Source: an uncultured Lachnospiraceae bacterium
Lineage (GTDB): Bacteria; Bacillota; Clostridia; Lachnospirales; Lachnospiraceae
Direction: 5' to 3'
Length of the DNA: 64,000 nucleotides
Assembly: GCA_910585005.1 (NCBI GenBank)
Contig: CAJUCN010000006.1
Span: 62,001 to 126,000 of the forward strand
Position numbers and translations under genes: made by a program. Under the pieces are notes generated by a model. It ran no database searches. It was given only the letters and a program-made list of their open reading frames with translations, and was not told where the DNA came from. Within the stretch, counting starts at the first letter, position 1, and each line of letters opens with the position of its first letter. Of the stretch, positions 8,833-17,709 are shown in pieces.

Positions 8833-8859
8833 AGGGAATCCGACACTGCCGGATTCCCT
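8833..8859 (-). terminator. Perfect hairpin between flgE and flbD (possible attenuator)
   Basis: A perfect 10-bp inverted repeat (AGGGAATCCG at 8833-8842, CGGATTCCCT at 8850-8859) with a 7-base loop. It is downstream of flgE in the direction of transcription and is followed by TTTAGC rather than a clean T-run. It may attenuate or process the transcript between the structural genes and the stator genes. Confidence 0.6.
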
Positions 8860-8910
8860 CGTACTTATGAACTTATATCAGCTATTTCTGGTTACATGAA
8901 CCATCAAAAA

Positions 8911-10284
8911 TTACCGTTTCAGGTTGGTCAGTTCCTCAAGCAAAGTATCTGAAACCGTGATGATACGGCTGTTTGCCTGGAAACCTCTCTGGGTTGTGAT
9001 CATTTCTGTGAATTCTGCCGCCAGATCCACATTACTCATTTCAAGCACACCGGACGTCATATATCCGCTCTTGGTAATATCTTCCCCGATTCCATTGAAC
9101 TCACCGGAGTTCATGGTCGCCGTGTACAAATTGTCGCCTTCTTTCGCAAGGCCGGAAGGATTGGCAAAAGTTGCCACTGCAATCTGTCCAAGCAGTTTCT
9201 CCTGGCCGTTGTCGTAAGTGGCATAGATCTTACCATCCTTTTGGATATTAACGCCGCTCATCTCACCTGCTGCATACCCGGTACCTTTCCCTCCAGGAAC
9301 ACCCTTTTCCACACCCATCGTAGATACACCGTCTGCATTATAATTGGATGTACCGGAAAAATCAATGTTTATGTTCCCAAAATGACCGTTCTTATCTCCG
9401 GTAAAAGCAAGCTCAATCGTCTTCTGGCCTTCTGCACCCACATACTGGAATTTACCATTCGTTGCATCGTATTTAAGCTTAACCGCAGCGCCTTGTGCCT
9501 GCCCGCCAAGCGTAATACCTGTCAGATCAATTTCTTTTCCATCCGGATCCAAAATCTTATCAAGTTCTACTGTGAATTCGCCATTGTCAGAGCCTGTTGG
9601 CGTTGTTGACCCTGCTGTAGGCTGCACCGCTTTCAGTTTTACTCTTGCTGTGTACCTGTACCCCTGCTTATCATAAAACTCCAGATCCATAACTCTTCCA
9701 TCGCCGTTCACATCTGTATCAAATTTATCTACCACGCCGCTTGCTGTCGCATCTGTCGTAGCTGCCGGGTCAGAGTTCATATTTTCCGGTGTCATGATAA
9801 CAAGAGGCTGCACGGTATCTCTCTTGATCTGTGTCGGGTTGTCTGGATCAACGCCCCAACCCATTACATTGTATCCGGTACTGGTCATAGCCAGATTTCC
9901 TGCACCATCAATATAGAAGGAACCATCCCGGGTAAAGTATTTTTCTGATACACGCCCGTTACCAACGATAAAGAACGCGTCACCCGTGATCATTACGTCA
10001 AAAGCATCGTTCGTTGTCTGATATGAACCAGGCTGTGAAATTGCCGTCTTGATCGCTGCTGTCTTAGAACCGAGACCAATCTGCCTTGCATTGATACCAC
10101 CCACGCCAGTAGTCGGGTTTGCACCGGATGCTGCCTGTGTTGTCTGATACATTAAGTCGCTGAATGTCATGGACTGCGACTTATATGCTGTAGTGTTTAC
10201 GTTTGCAATGTTGTTACCAATAACATCCATTCTTGTCTGGTGTGTCCGAAGACCCGCTACACCAGAGAATAATGATCTCATCAT
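8911..10284 (-). CDS. flgE: FlgE, flagellar hook protein with an EF-hand-like loop
   Basis: 457 residues. The N-terminus MMRSLFSGVAGLRTHQTRMD and the C-terminal DLAAEFTEMITTQRGFQAN are the rod/hook family signatures. The protein polymerises into the hook that joins basal body and filament. Residues 191-202 read DVNGDGRVMDLE, with acidic or amide residues at loop positions 1, 3, 5 and 12 and Gly at 6, the pattern of a calcium-binding EF-hand or dockerin loop. The start follows AAGGAGG. FlgD and the flg_new protein are encoded just upstream. Confidence 0.95.
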   Translation of the reverse strand: MMRSLFSGVAGLRTHQTRMDVIGNNIANVNTTAYKSQSMTFSDLMYQTTQAASGANPTTGVGGINARQIGLGSKTAAIKTAISQPGSYQTTNDAFDVMITGDAFFIVGNGRVSEKYFTRDGSFYIDGAGNLAMTSTGYNVMGWGVDPDNPTQIKRDTVQPLVIMTPENMNSDPAATTDATASGVVDKFDTDVNGDGRVMDLEFYDKQGYRYTARVKLKAVQPTAGSTTPTGSDNGEFTVELDKILDPDGKEIDLTGITLGGQAQGAAVKLKYDATNGKFQYVGAEGQKTIELAFTGDKNGHFGNINIDFSGTSNYNADGVSTMGVEKGVPGGKGTGYAAGEMSGVNIQKDGKIYATYDNGQEKLLGQIAVATFANPSGLAKEGDNLYTATMNSGEFNGIGEDITKSGYMTSGVLEMSNVDLAAEFTEMITTQRGFQANSRIITVSDTLLEELTNLKR

Positions 10285-10363
10285 AGTGAAATGACCTCCT
10301 TAAATTCAACGCCGCATCTGTTCCGTCTGTCATTCGGGAACTCTAAGCCTCCAAAAGGTCCGG

Positions 10364-10762
10364 CTATATGATTACGGCTCCATCAATATTAGTAAATACG
10401 TTCTCCGCTGCATCCTGCCTGTTCATGGCTGTCACTACCGTGCTGTTTGGAATGTTCACGATAAAAGCCAATTGATCCACGATGACCAGCGATTCCCTGA
10501 TCCCTTTTGCCCCCGCCCGTTCGGTTCCTTCCTTTAGGCGTTCCATCTGGTTTTCAGTAAGCTCAATATTCCGGTCTGCCAGCCTGCCGGCCGCATGCTT
10601 GGAAAACCGAACCTCCCCTGACGGCTTCGCTTTGCTGTTTTCTAAAATCTCCTGAAAACTTTTTCCTCCTGCCGCCTGTGCCGGGATCGTACTTTTCCCT
10701 TGGCTGAGATATTGGTCTTTTAACTGCTCAATTGAAAGATATGAGTTATTTTGAACCTTCAT
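10364..10762 (-). CDS. flg_new-type flagellar operon protein (TIGR02530-like)
   Basis: 132 residues. The stretch FSKHAAGRLADRNIELTENQ, followed by KEGTERAGAKGIRESLVIVD and a C-terminal MNRQDAAENVFTNIDGAVII, matches the short flagellar operon protein family that lies between flgD and flgE in Firmicutes. Its molecular function is not established; context suggests a role in hook assembly. Its ATG lies inside the end of flgD (17-base overlap), suggesting translational coupling. Confidence 0.85.
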   Translation of the reverse strand: MKVQNNSYLSIEQLKDQYLSQGKSTIPAQAAGGKSFQEILENSKAKPSGEVRFSKHAAGRLADRNIELTENQMERLKEGTERAGAKGIRESLVIVDQLAFIVNIPNSTVVTAMNRQDAAENVFTNIDGAVII

Positions 10763-11480
10763 TTTCTACACCTTCTGTCCCTTCCGTGGTATCGGTGTCA
10801 TCTTTGTCGTCTGTACCTTCTGTCTTGTCGCCATCGCCTTTGTCTTCTGATGCTTCCACCAGTTTCGCCATCTGCTCTACATACTTCTGAAGTTTTTTAA
10901 TGTATTCTTCAGGAATAAACGACTGCTGATAGGAACTCATGCTGTTAAAGCCTTTTTGCAGCGTTTCGACCGCTTCTTTGTCTTTCAAAGTAAGATGTTC
11001 CAGAGACGGAAGCTGGTTCATTGCCCTTGCAAATGAAATCGCCAGATCCAATGCTGTCTGGTATGTTTCATCAACCACTGCAACTACATCATCTGCCGCA
11101 TACGTCTGCCCATTGATGGATACATATGCCTTACCATTTTCATATGCTACATATTCCACTCTGCCTTGTATGCTCTTGGAATTGCCGCTGGCGTCTGTCG
11201 TCTCTACCTCAACCAACTTACCTACCATGGAAGATGCCCTGGTAAGTTCCATCGTTGCCGCCATATTCTGCATCTGCTCTACCTGTGAAAACGTTGCATA
11301 CTGTGCGATATATTCCGTATTTGAAGTAGGCTCTAAAGGATCCTGATACTTCATCTGTGCTACAAGAAGCTGCAAAAATGCATCCTTATCCATTCCACTT
11401 TTCGAGGCTGCTTTTTTTATGGAACTTTCTGATTGTGTCTCAAGAACTTTTCCGTCCTCTATGATTGCACTAACTGCCAT
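10746..11480 (-). CDS. flgD: FlgD, hook cap / hook assembly scaffold
   Basis: 244 residues from the ATG at 11480, which has AAGGAGAGG upstream; an earlier in-frame start is less likely. The N-terminal motif MDKDAFLQLLVAQMKYQDPLEPT is diagnostic for FlgD. The protein caps the growing hook and is discarded on completion. The central domain is shorter than in enteric FlgD, and the C-terminal 30 residues are a highly acidic Asp/Glu/Thr/Gly tail with low complexity. It lies between fliK and flg_new. Confidence 0.93.
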   Translation of the reverse strand: MAVSAIIEDGKVLETQSESSIKKAASKSGMDKDAFLQLLVAQMKYQDPLEPTSNTEYIAQYATFSQVEQMQNMAATMELTRASSMVGKLVEVETTDASGNSKSIQGRVEYVAYENGKAYVSINGQTYAADDVVAVVDETYQTALDLAISFARAMNQLPSLEHLTLKDKEAVETLQKGFNSMSSYQQSFIPEEYIKKLQKYVEQMAKLVEASEDKGDGDKTEGTDDKDDTDTTEGTEGVENEGSK

Positions 11481-11530
11481 TACCTCTCCTTTCCGTGCAT
11501 ATGACCTTTCTGCAAAAGCCATAACACATG

Positions 11531-12940
11531 TTATACTGTGTAATCTACTGTATTTCCGTTCATTTCCATCACCCGTGCGCTTAAAAGTTCTTCTTCACTG
11601 GCCTCTTCCTCAAAAAGAGCGTCCAGATCATTTAAGTTGATTCTTCTAGGTGATCTTTTTCCATTCTGGGATGACTCATCCTGACCTCTTCCCTGTCCCT
11701 GCCAGAGATTGCTTTCAAATCCATGGTTTTCCACAGTAACCTGCACTGCTTCCACTTTGATTCCCTGATCTTTCAAGCTTTCCTTTAACTCTACGATCTG
11801 ACTTTCAATGGCTGCTTTTACTGTTTCGTTCTGGACTTGGAATTGTGCTGTCACTTCACCGCCCTTGGAGGTGATCTGTATATGTACATTTCCAAGACTT
11901 GCAGGGTGAAGCTGCATTTCAAGCTGATCCATACCTGGCTTTAACTGGATTTTCATATAATCCATAATCTGATCCATAATATCCTGTGTCTGGCTGCTGA
12001 AAAATCCCTGTACCTGTTGGGGAGTTTCCGCCTCTTGTACCTGCGCGCCATCCTGGACTAGTGCATCATAAAATGCATTGCCTGTATGCTCATTCCCATC
12101 AGATCTTCCTTTGTTTCCGCTCTCTCCCTGCCCATTGTTTGCAAGCTTTGAGGCTGATTCTTCTGTTTGTTGTGATACAATCCCAATCGTTTTGTCCACA
12201 TTCCCGTTTTCATCCGCGGACAGCTTTACCGTCTCACCATTTACTTTTACTTCAATGGTGACCTTCGGTGCATTTTCCTGGGTCTCTTCTGCCAAAGCAT
12301 CATTTACGCCCATGTCCTCCTGGACATTTTGGTCTGCCGCACCCTTTAGCTGTTCTAACACCTGCTGCATCTCTTCCGGACTCATGTTCATCTCTTTGGA
12401 AAGCTGTTCAAACGTATCCCCGGCTATCTGAAGGATATCCTGGAGTTTCACAAAAAGACTTTCATTCGTCAAGAGCGCTGCTGCATCCTGTTCACCAGAA
12501 ATAGCAAGTACAAGCTGTGTCAGATTTGCAGGTTCAAATAACTGATAGATGGAAAGTCCCAGTTCTTCCATTGCCCTTGTGACTTCTTCTTCTGAAACCC
12601 CAAGTTCTTCGGCAATGTCTTTCACAAGTTCTTTGCCTGCTTCGTTTACAGCCTCTTCCTGCCCTGCCGCATCTACGTCTTTTACCGGTTGTTTGGTATC
12701 TTCCATAGTTTTTACGGCATCAGCACGGCTTCTGTCTACTTCCCTGGATGCTGTGTCCTTAGAAACGGATACTGTGGTCTGCAACTGCTTCTGGCTGCCG
12801 AAATCGGCGCCGCCATTTTTCGTCTTTGACATCAAGTCACCAAAACTGTAGGCTTGGTTCGTACCACCCGTTTGTGTGAGATTTTTGCCGCCCACAAAAT
12901 TCATCAGGGCGCTCACATTGTTTACAGGTGTGCTCGTCAT
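11531..12940 (-). CDS. fliK: FliK, hook-length control protein
   Basis: 469 residues. The N-terminal two thirds are low-complexity and acidic, rich in Gln, Glu and Ala. The C-terminal domain (about residues 335-420) has LEMQLHPASLGNVHIQITSK and VKAAIESQIVELKESLKDQG, the conserved FLK_C pattern that contacts FlhB. FliK measures the hook and triggers the FlhB specificity switch. The ATG follows GGAGG with 7-base spacing. The position between the ylxF-like gene and flgD is the usual one. Confidence 0.93.
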   Translation of the reverse strand: MTSTPVNNVSALMNFVGGKNLTQTGGTNQAYSFGDLMSKTKNGGADFGSQKQLQTTVSVSKDTASREVDRSRADAVKTMEDTKQPVKDVDAAGQEEAVNEAGKELVKDIAEELGVSEEEVTRAMEELGLSIYQLFEPANLTQLVLAISGEQDAAALLTNESLFVKLQDILQIAGDTFEQLSKEMNMSPEEMQQVLEQLKGAADQNVQEDMGVNDALAEETQENAPKVTIEVKVNGETVKLSADENGNVDKTIGIVSQQTEESASKLANNGQGESGNKGRSDGNEHTGNAFYDALVQDGAQVQEAETPQQVQGFFSSQTQDIMDQIMDYMKIQLKPGMDQLEMQLHPASLGNVHIQITSKGGEVTAQFQVQNETVKAAIESQIVELKESLKDQGIKVEAVQVTVENHGFESNLWQGQGRGQDESSQNGKRSPRRINLNDLDALFEEEASEEELLSARVMEMNGNTVDYTV

Positions 12941-13057
12941 TCACATTCCTCCATTCCTTATAAGCTGTATAAGCTCTTTTTCAAGGTACAAAATTTATAT
13001 CGGTTTAAGGTGCAGTTTCCTTAAGGAACTACCACAAAATAAATTGATCTTGTAGCC

Positions 13058-13936
13058 TTATGACTCCGGATCCATAATCTTGGTAAGCCTTGCCGCTATT
13101 TCCGGATCCATAACTCCCATGATCTTCCCTCTGTCTGCTGCATCCATTACACCCAGTATCCTGGCTGCCAACTCCAAATTGTCAGTCATATCTTCAAAAA
13201 TTGCTGCCGCCGCCTTAGGCTTCATCTCTGAATAGGCTTTCGCATAATCCTTGATCTCATCACTTTCCTCAATCTCCTGGACTACCTGCTTATAGAGATA
13301 TTCCGCCATAGCAGGATCCATCTCTTCATAATACTTTCTGTACTCCTCGATTCCCGGCCCTTTATCCGCATAGACCACTTCTTCATAAAATTCCGTTTTG
13401 ACTCTTTGGAACTCTACCTGACCGTCCTCAAAAGTTTGCAGACGCTCCACTGCCGCTTTGAGCTGTTCCACCTCGTCAGAACTATCCTTTTGTGCGGACT
13501 GGGCCCGCTCTAATTCCAGTTCCAACTCTTTGATATAGTCCACGGCTTCCTGTAAACTGCTGTATCCGCCGTATTGATCGCCCTCTTCCTCATTTACCAC
13601 TACCTCATTATTACTTGGCAGAATTAAGTTAAGAACCGGCACATCCTTAAGAATCGGCGTAAGCACATTGCTGCCAAAGCCGCCAAAATCAAGCTTTACA
13701 ACCAGGCACAAAATAGCGATCCAAATCAGAACGATCACAAAAGTAACCAAAAAAACAGAGCCGGTACTGCCCTCTTCTTCATCAAGGTCGGCCTGCCTGT
13801 CGGCGATTTCTTTCGCTTTTGCCTTTGCTTCCTTTCGCTGAGCTTTCTGCTCCTCTTTAAACTTTTTCTTTTCTTCCTTCAAACGCTGTTTTTCCAGTTT
13901 TGCGTCTTCAGGCATAAGTCCTTCATCCATTGGCAT
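13058..13936 (-). CDS. YlxF/MotE-like protein with MgtE-N domain
   Basis: 292 residues in three parts. There is a highly charged Lys/Glu N-terminus (about 1-50), one membrane segment near 58-80 (VFLVTFVIVLIWIAILCLVV), a coiled coil around 130-165, and a C-terminal MgtE-N-type helical repeat (YSEMKPKAAAAIFEDMTDN, then ARILGVMDAADRGKIMGVMD). This matches the fliJ-fliK intergenic protein of Firmicutes (YlxF) and resembles MotE-type chaperones of stator proteins. A role in stator or export function is inferred from context. Confidence 0.75.
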   Translation of the reverse strand: MPMDEGLMPEDAKLEKQRLKEEKKKFKEEQKAQRKEAKAKAKEIADRQADLDEEEGSTGSVFLVTFVIVLIWIAILCLVVKLDFGGFGSNVLTPILKDVPVLNLILPSNNEVVVNEEEGDQYGGYSSLQEAVDYIKELELELERAQSAQKDSSDEVEQLKAAVERLQTFEDGQVEFQRVKTEFYEEVVYADKGPGIEEYRKYYEEMDPAMAEYLYKQVVQEIEESDEIKDYAKAYSEMKPKAAAAIFEDMTDNLELAARILGVMDAADRGKIMGVMDPEIAARLTKIMDPES

Positions 13937-13977
13937 AATTCAAGTTCCACTCTTTCCTATACATACCTGTTTCTGTA

Positions 13978-14421
13978 CTACGATTTCCTACTATGTGTAT
14001 AACTGGTAAGTTCATCCACTTCCTTAGCTTCCCTTGCATTTTCCTCGTGGAGAAACTCGTCAAATGCTTTTTCCCTCAGTTTTTCATGGGTCTTGCTTTC
14101 CTGCATGGCCTCCGTAAGCCTCTTCCTTGCTTCCTCAAGCTGCTCCTCGGCCTTTGCTACTTTTCTCATCTGAACCAGGATGAATTCCTCCATCCGTTCA
14201 ATTGCATCCCTGTTCTCCAATATTTCAAATACTTTCAAGCTATCCCTTCGGAGTTCCCTCCCCCGGTTTTCGTATCCCGCTTTCCTGTCTTTTAAATACT
14301 GAAGTTTTTCCTCCTCCTCATCAAGATGCATTTTTGCGGTGGCAAACTCTGTTTTTGCCTGATCCTCCATTTTAATCTTGATATCAAGGATACTCTGCAT
14401 CCGGTAAATAAATTTTGCCAT
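13978..14421 (-). CDS. fliJ: FliJ, export chaperone-like coiled-coil protein
   Basis: 147 residues, almost entirely charged alpha-helical sequence with heptad character. The N-terminus MAKFIYRMQSILDIKIKMED is the typical start of Firmicutes FliJ. FliJ is the soluble stalk-like component of the FliHIJ export ATPase complex and recycles chaperones. It starts 28 bases after fliI ends. Confidence 0.88.
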   Translation of the reverse strand: MAKFIYRMQSILDIKIKMEDQAKTEFATAKMHLDEEEEKLQYLKDRKAGYENRGRELRRDSLKVFEILENRDAIERMEEFILVQMRKVAKAEEQLEEARKRLTEAMQESKTHEKLREKAFDEFLHEENAREAKEVDELTSYTHSRKS

Positions 14422-14449
14422 CTAGCGCTCCGTCCTGGCCCATAATCTT

Positions 14450-15784
14450 TTAGGATTCATCAAAAATCCCTTTCAGCAGCCCCAGAGTTTCATCAAAACT
14501 GAATTTATCATTCACTTCCTGCATAAGGAATTCATTTACTTCCTGTATCTTTTGTATTGCATAATCAATTCCCGGATTGCTTCCGTTTTTGTATGCGCCT
14601 ATATTGATCAGATCCTCCGCTTCATTGTAAGTTGCCAACACATTCTTAAGTTTCCCGGCATAATACTTGTGTTCTCTGTCCGCCACCTGGCTCATACACC
14701 TGGAAATACTTTGGAGTACGTCTACTGCCGGATAATGGTTTTTGTGGGCAAGTTTCCGGTTCAACATAATATGGCCGTCTAAAATACTTCTTGCAGTATC
14801 CGTGATCGGTTCATTGAAATCATCCCCGTCTACTAAAACTGCATACAATCCCGTGATCGATCCCCGGTCTGAACATCCTGCCCGTTCCAAAAGCTTTGGC
14901 ATTTCAGAATATACGCTGGGAGGATATCCCCTGGATACCGGCGGTTCACCGCTGGCAAGCCCTATTTCCCGCTGGGCCATAGAAAAACGCGTTAAATTAT
15001 CCATCATAAGAAGTACATCTTTGCCCTGATCCCTAAAATATTCTGCAATAGCCGTAGCTGTCTGGGCAGCCTTTTTACGTTCCAACGCCGGCTTATCCGA
15101 AGTGGCTACCACTACCACAGACCTCTTCATGCCTTCCGGGCCTAGATCTCTCTCGATAAATTCCCTCACTTCTCTGCCCCGCTCTCCGATCAGGGCAATC
15201 ACATTAATGTCCGCTTTCGTATTCCTGGCAAACATTCCCATCAACGTAGATTTTCCAACACCCGAACCGGCAAAAATGCCAATCCTTTGTCCTTTCCCTA
15301 CTGTGATCAGCCCGTCAACGGCTTTGACGCCAAGGACAAGCACATCACTGATGATCTTTCTACTCATGGGATCTGGCGGGCTTGCTTCCACGGAGTACGT
15401 TTTGCCAGTAGGCAAAAACCCTTCTTCCGTAGGCCTGCCGAACCCATCAAGAGTGTGGCCCAAAAGCCCCTCATCCACCTGCACCATCAGGGGGGAACCC
15501 GTATTTTCAACACTGCTCCCTGGTCCAATCCCTTCCACATCCTGATATGGCATCAAAAGCGTTTTCCCCTCTTTAAAACCTACCACCTCGGCAGGTGTTG
15601 GAGTAAAATGCCCCTCCCCCGTACCTGGATAAATCATACAAATGTCCCCCAGCTTTGCCGCCGGGCCTGCCGACTCTATGGTCAGCCCAATGACATTGAC
15701 CACCTTACCCTTAAGTTTAAAAAGGGGTTCCTCTATGACACTATCATATTTTGAAAAATTAATTTTGGGTACCAGCAATTTCAT
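14450..15784 (-). CDS. fliI: FliI, flagellar export ATPase
   Basis: 444 residues from the ATG at 15784, preceded by AAAGGTGG inside the end of fliH. Walker A is GSGVGKST (about residues 173-180); DVLLMMDNLTRFSMAQREIG is the Walker B region and matches the F1-beta/FliI family. FliI hydrolyses ATP at the base of the type III export apparatus. The gene overlaps fliH by 26 bases, suggesting coupled translation. Confidence 0.97.
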   Translation of the reverse strand: MKLLVPKINFSKYDSVIEEPLFKLKGKVVNVIGLTIESAGPAAKLGDICMIYPGTGEGHFTPTPAEVVGFKEGKTLLMPYQDVEGIGPGSSVENTGSPLMVQVDEGLLGHTLDGFGRPTEEGFLPTGKTYSVEASPPDPMSRKIISDVLVLGVKAVDGLITVGKGQRIGIFAGSGVGKSTLMGMFARNTKADINVIALIGERGREVREFIERDLGPEGMKRSVVVVATSDKPALERKKAAQTATAIAEYFRDQGKDVLLMMDNLTRFSMAQREIGLASGEPPVSRGYPPSVYSEMPKLLERAGCSDRGSITGLYAVLVDGDDFNEPITDTARSILDGHIMLNRKLAHKNHYPAVDVLQSISRCMSQVADREHKYYAGKLKNVLATYNEAEDLINIGAYKNGSNPGIDYAIQKIQEVNEFLMQEVNDKFSFDETLGLLKGIFDES

Positions 15785-16646
15785 TTCCACCTTTAAAGGA
15801 TAGCAGCATCAGCTTTCTGGTAAGCTCTTTCAGCTCTGTTCCCAGCGAGCAATCATAAATACCGCCTTCCGTTTCTATCATGCATTGGGAGGGAACCAGT
15901 GTCATATCAGGAATGATATCCACCCGTTCCGCCAGCATTCCTGTTTTTTCCAGTATCTCTTCCCTGGCTTCACTCACTGCCGCATAATTTTCTTTGGCAA
16001 CATGGACAATTATGTTGCCAGATGAATCCACCTTCTGCATAGCATCCGTAAGAAGTGTGACCACCAACGGGTGGTATTCACTCAGATCCACATGAAATAT
16101 ATGTTCATAAATCTTAGTTAGATTATCTACAAATTCCGGTTCCAGTTCCCTGGCCTTCCTTGTATACTCTGCTTCCAATTGTTTCTCTTTGGCAAGGCAC
16201 TCTTCCTTAAGAGCCTGGAGTTCATTCATCCCCTGCCGGTAGCCATCCTGATAACCTTGCTCTTTCGCTTCGTTAAAAGCCTGCCTTTTCTGAGCTTCAA
16301 TCTCAGCCTGGGCATCCTCTATCAAATGCTGTGTCTGTTCCTGCACACGCAGAAATTCCGCATTTACAGCTTCCAGTTCCGCCCTTGCCGCCTCCAGTTC
16401 TTCTGCCGAAACACTTTTTAAAACTGCCCCCTCGCTGTCCGGATCCAGAAGTGCATCTACCGCCTCTGCCGATATTCCCTCGTAAAAACCGTCCTCATCT
16501 CCGCCTTCAGCGCCCTGTACATGATGCCCTTTCCTCGCTGTCTTTTGGAGTTTCTGCTCCAACAGCTTGTTGGAATCAATAATGCGGGTATCATCATTTA
16601 CGACTACCCAGCCCGCTTTAAAAAGATTGCTATACAACGATCTCAT
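15759..16646 (-). CDS. fliH: FliH, negative regulator of FliI
   Basis: About 295 residues from the ATG at 16646. A TTG at 16637 may be the true start, since the perfect GGAGGTGAT ribosome site overlaps the ATG and is well spaced for the TTG. A long coiled coil (about 100-190) is followed by the C-terminal FliH domain with DLSEYHPLVVTLLTDAMQK and MLAERVDIIPDMTLVPSQCM. FliH binds and restrains FliI and tethers it to the switch ring. It overlaps the end of fliG. Confidence 0.9.
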   Translation of the reverse strand: MRSLYSNLFKAGWVVVNDDTRIIDSNKLLEQKLQKTARKGHHVQGAEGGDEDGFYEGISAEAVDALLDPDSEGAVLKSVSAEELEAARAELEAVNAEFLRVQEQTQHLIEDAQAEIEAQKRQAFNEAKEQGYQDGYRQGMNELQALKEECLAKEKQLEAEYTRKARELEPEFVDNLTKIYEHIFHVDLSEYHPLVVTLLTDAMQKVDSSGNIIVHVAKENYAAVSEAREEILEKTGMLAERVDIIPDMTLVPSQCMIETEGGIYDCSLGTELKELTRKLMLLSFKGGNEIAGTQN

Positions 16647-17646
16647 CACCTCCGCCTCTGGAAATGACAATTTCTCCTGAATCTTCCAGTTTTCTGATAA
16701 TATTTACGATCTTCTGCTGTGCCTCTTCTACATCTTTCATACGCACAGGACCCATAAATTCCATGTCTTCCTTGATCATAACTGCCAAACGTTTGGACAT
16801 ATTGTTGAAGATCGTATTTTGCACCTGTTCATTGGCGCTCTTAAGAGCAAGCGCTAAGTCATTATTATCCACATCACGCAGGACTCTTTGGATTGCACGG
16901 TCATCCAAAAGCAAAATATCCTCGAAGACAAACATCTTTTTACGGATCTCGTCTGCAAGTTCAGGCTCTTCAATTTCCAATGTCTCCATAATATGTTTCT
17001 CTGTACTGCGATCCACGGTATTTAAGATATCTACCACGGCGTCCACACCGCCAATGATCGTGTAATCCTGGTTCACCAGCGAAGCAAGCTTTGATTCCAA
17101 CACCTTTTCCACTTCCTTTATCACGTCCGGGCTGGTCCGGTCCATCAGAGCAATACGCTTTGCCACATCCGCCTGACGGTCAGGAGGCAGCGAAGCTACA
17201 ATAGTTGCCGACTGGGCTAACGGAAGATAAGATAAGATCAGAGCAATGGTCTGTGGATGCTCATCCTGTATAAAGTTAAGAAGCTGTGAGGCTTCTGTCT
17301 TACGCACAAATTCAAAGGGCTTCACCTGCAAAGATGCTGTCAGCTTTCCGATCACATCCATTGCCTTTTCTGAACCAAGAGCTTTCTCAAGCAGCTCTTT
17401 TGCATAGTTGATGCCGCCTTCTGCTATGTATTGCTGTGCAAGGCACACTTCGTAAAACTCATCAATGACTGCATCCTTTACCTGGGGCGTAATACTGCGG
17501 GTATTGGCAATCTCAAGCGTCAGTTCTTCTATCTCTTCTTCCTTTAAATGCTTAAAAACCATGGCCGATTTTTCCGGCCCAAGGGCAATCAAAAGAATTG
17601 ACGCTTTTTGCAATCCTGATATCTTTTCATCGGCGCTCCTGGCCAT
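16630..17646 (-). CDS. fliG: FliG, rotor/switch protein
   Basis: 338 residues, full length. The N-terminal LQKASILLIALGPEKSAMVF binds FliF and the middle domain has EHPQTIALILSYL. The C-terminal torque domain includes FVFEDILLLDDRAIQRVLRD, with the charged residues that contact MotA. FliG sits on the MS ring and turns stator force into rotation. It lies in the standard F-G-H order. Confidence 0.97.
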   Translation of the reverse strand: MARSADEKISGLQKASILLIALGPEKSAMVFKHLKEEEIEELTLEIANTRSITPQVKDAVIDEFYEVCLAQQYIAEGGINYAKELLEKALGSEKAMDVIGKLTASLQVKPFEFVRKTEASQLLNFIQDEHPQTIALILSYLPLAQSATIVASLPPDRQADVAKRIALMDRTSPDVIKEVEKVLESKLASLVNQDYTIIGGVDAVVDILNTVDRSTEKHIMETLEIEEPELADEIRKKMFVFEDILLLDDRAIQRVLRDVDNNDLALALKSANEQVQNTIFNNMSKRLAVMIKEDMEFMGPVRMKDVEEAQQKIVNIIRKLEDSGEIVISRGGGDEIVV

Positions 17647-17709
17647 ATCTTATTCCCTCCAAACTATATAACTACTTTCTTTTGTCAAAACTAGTCCGCC
17701 GCCCTAAAG

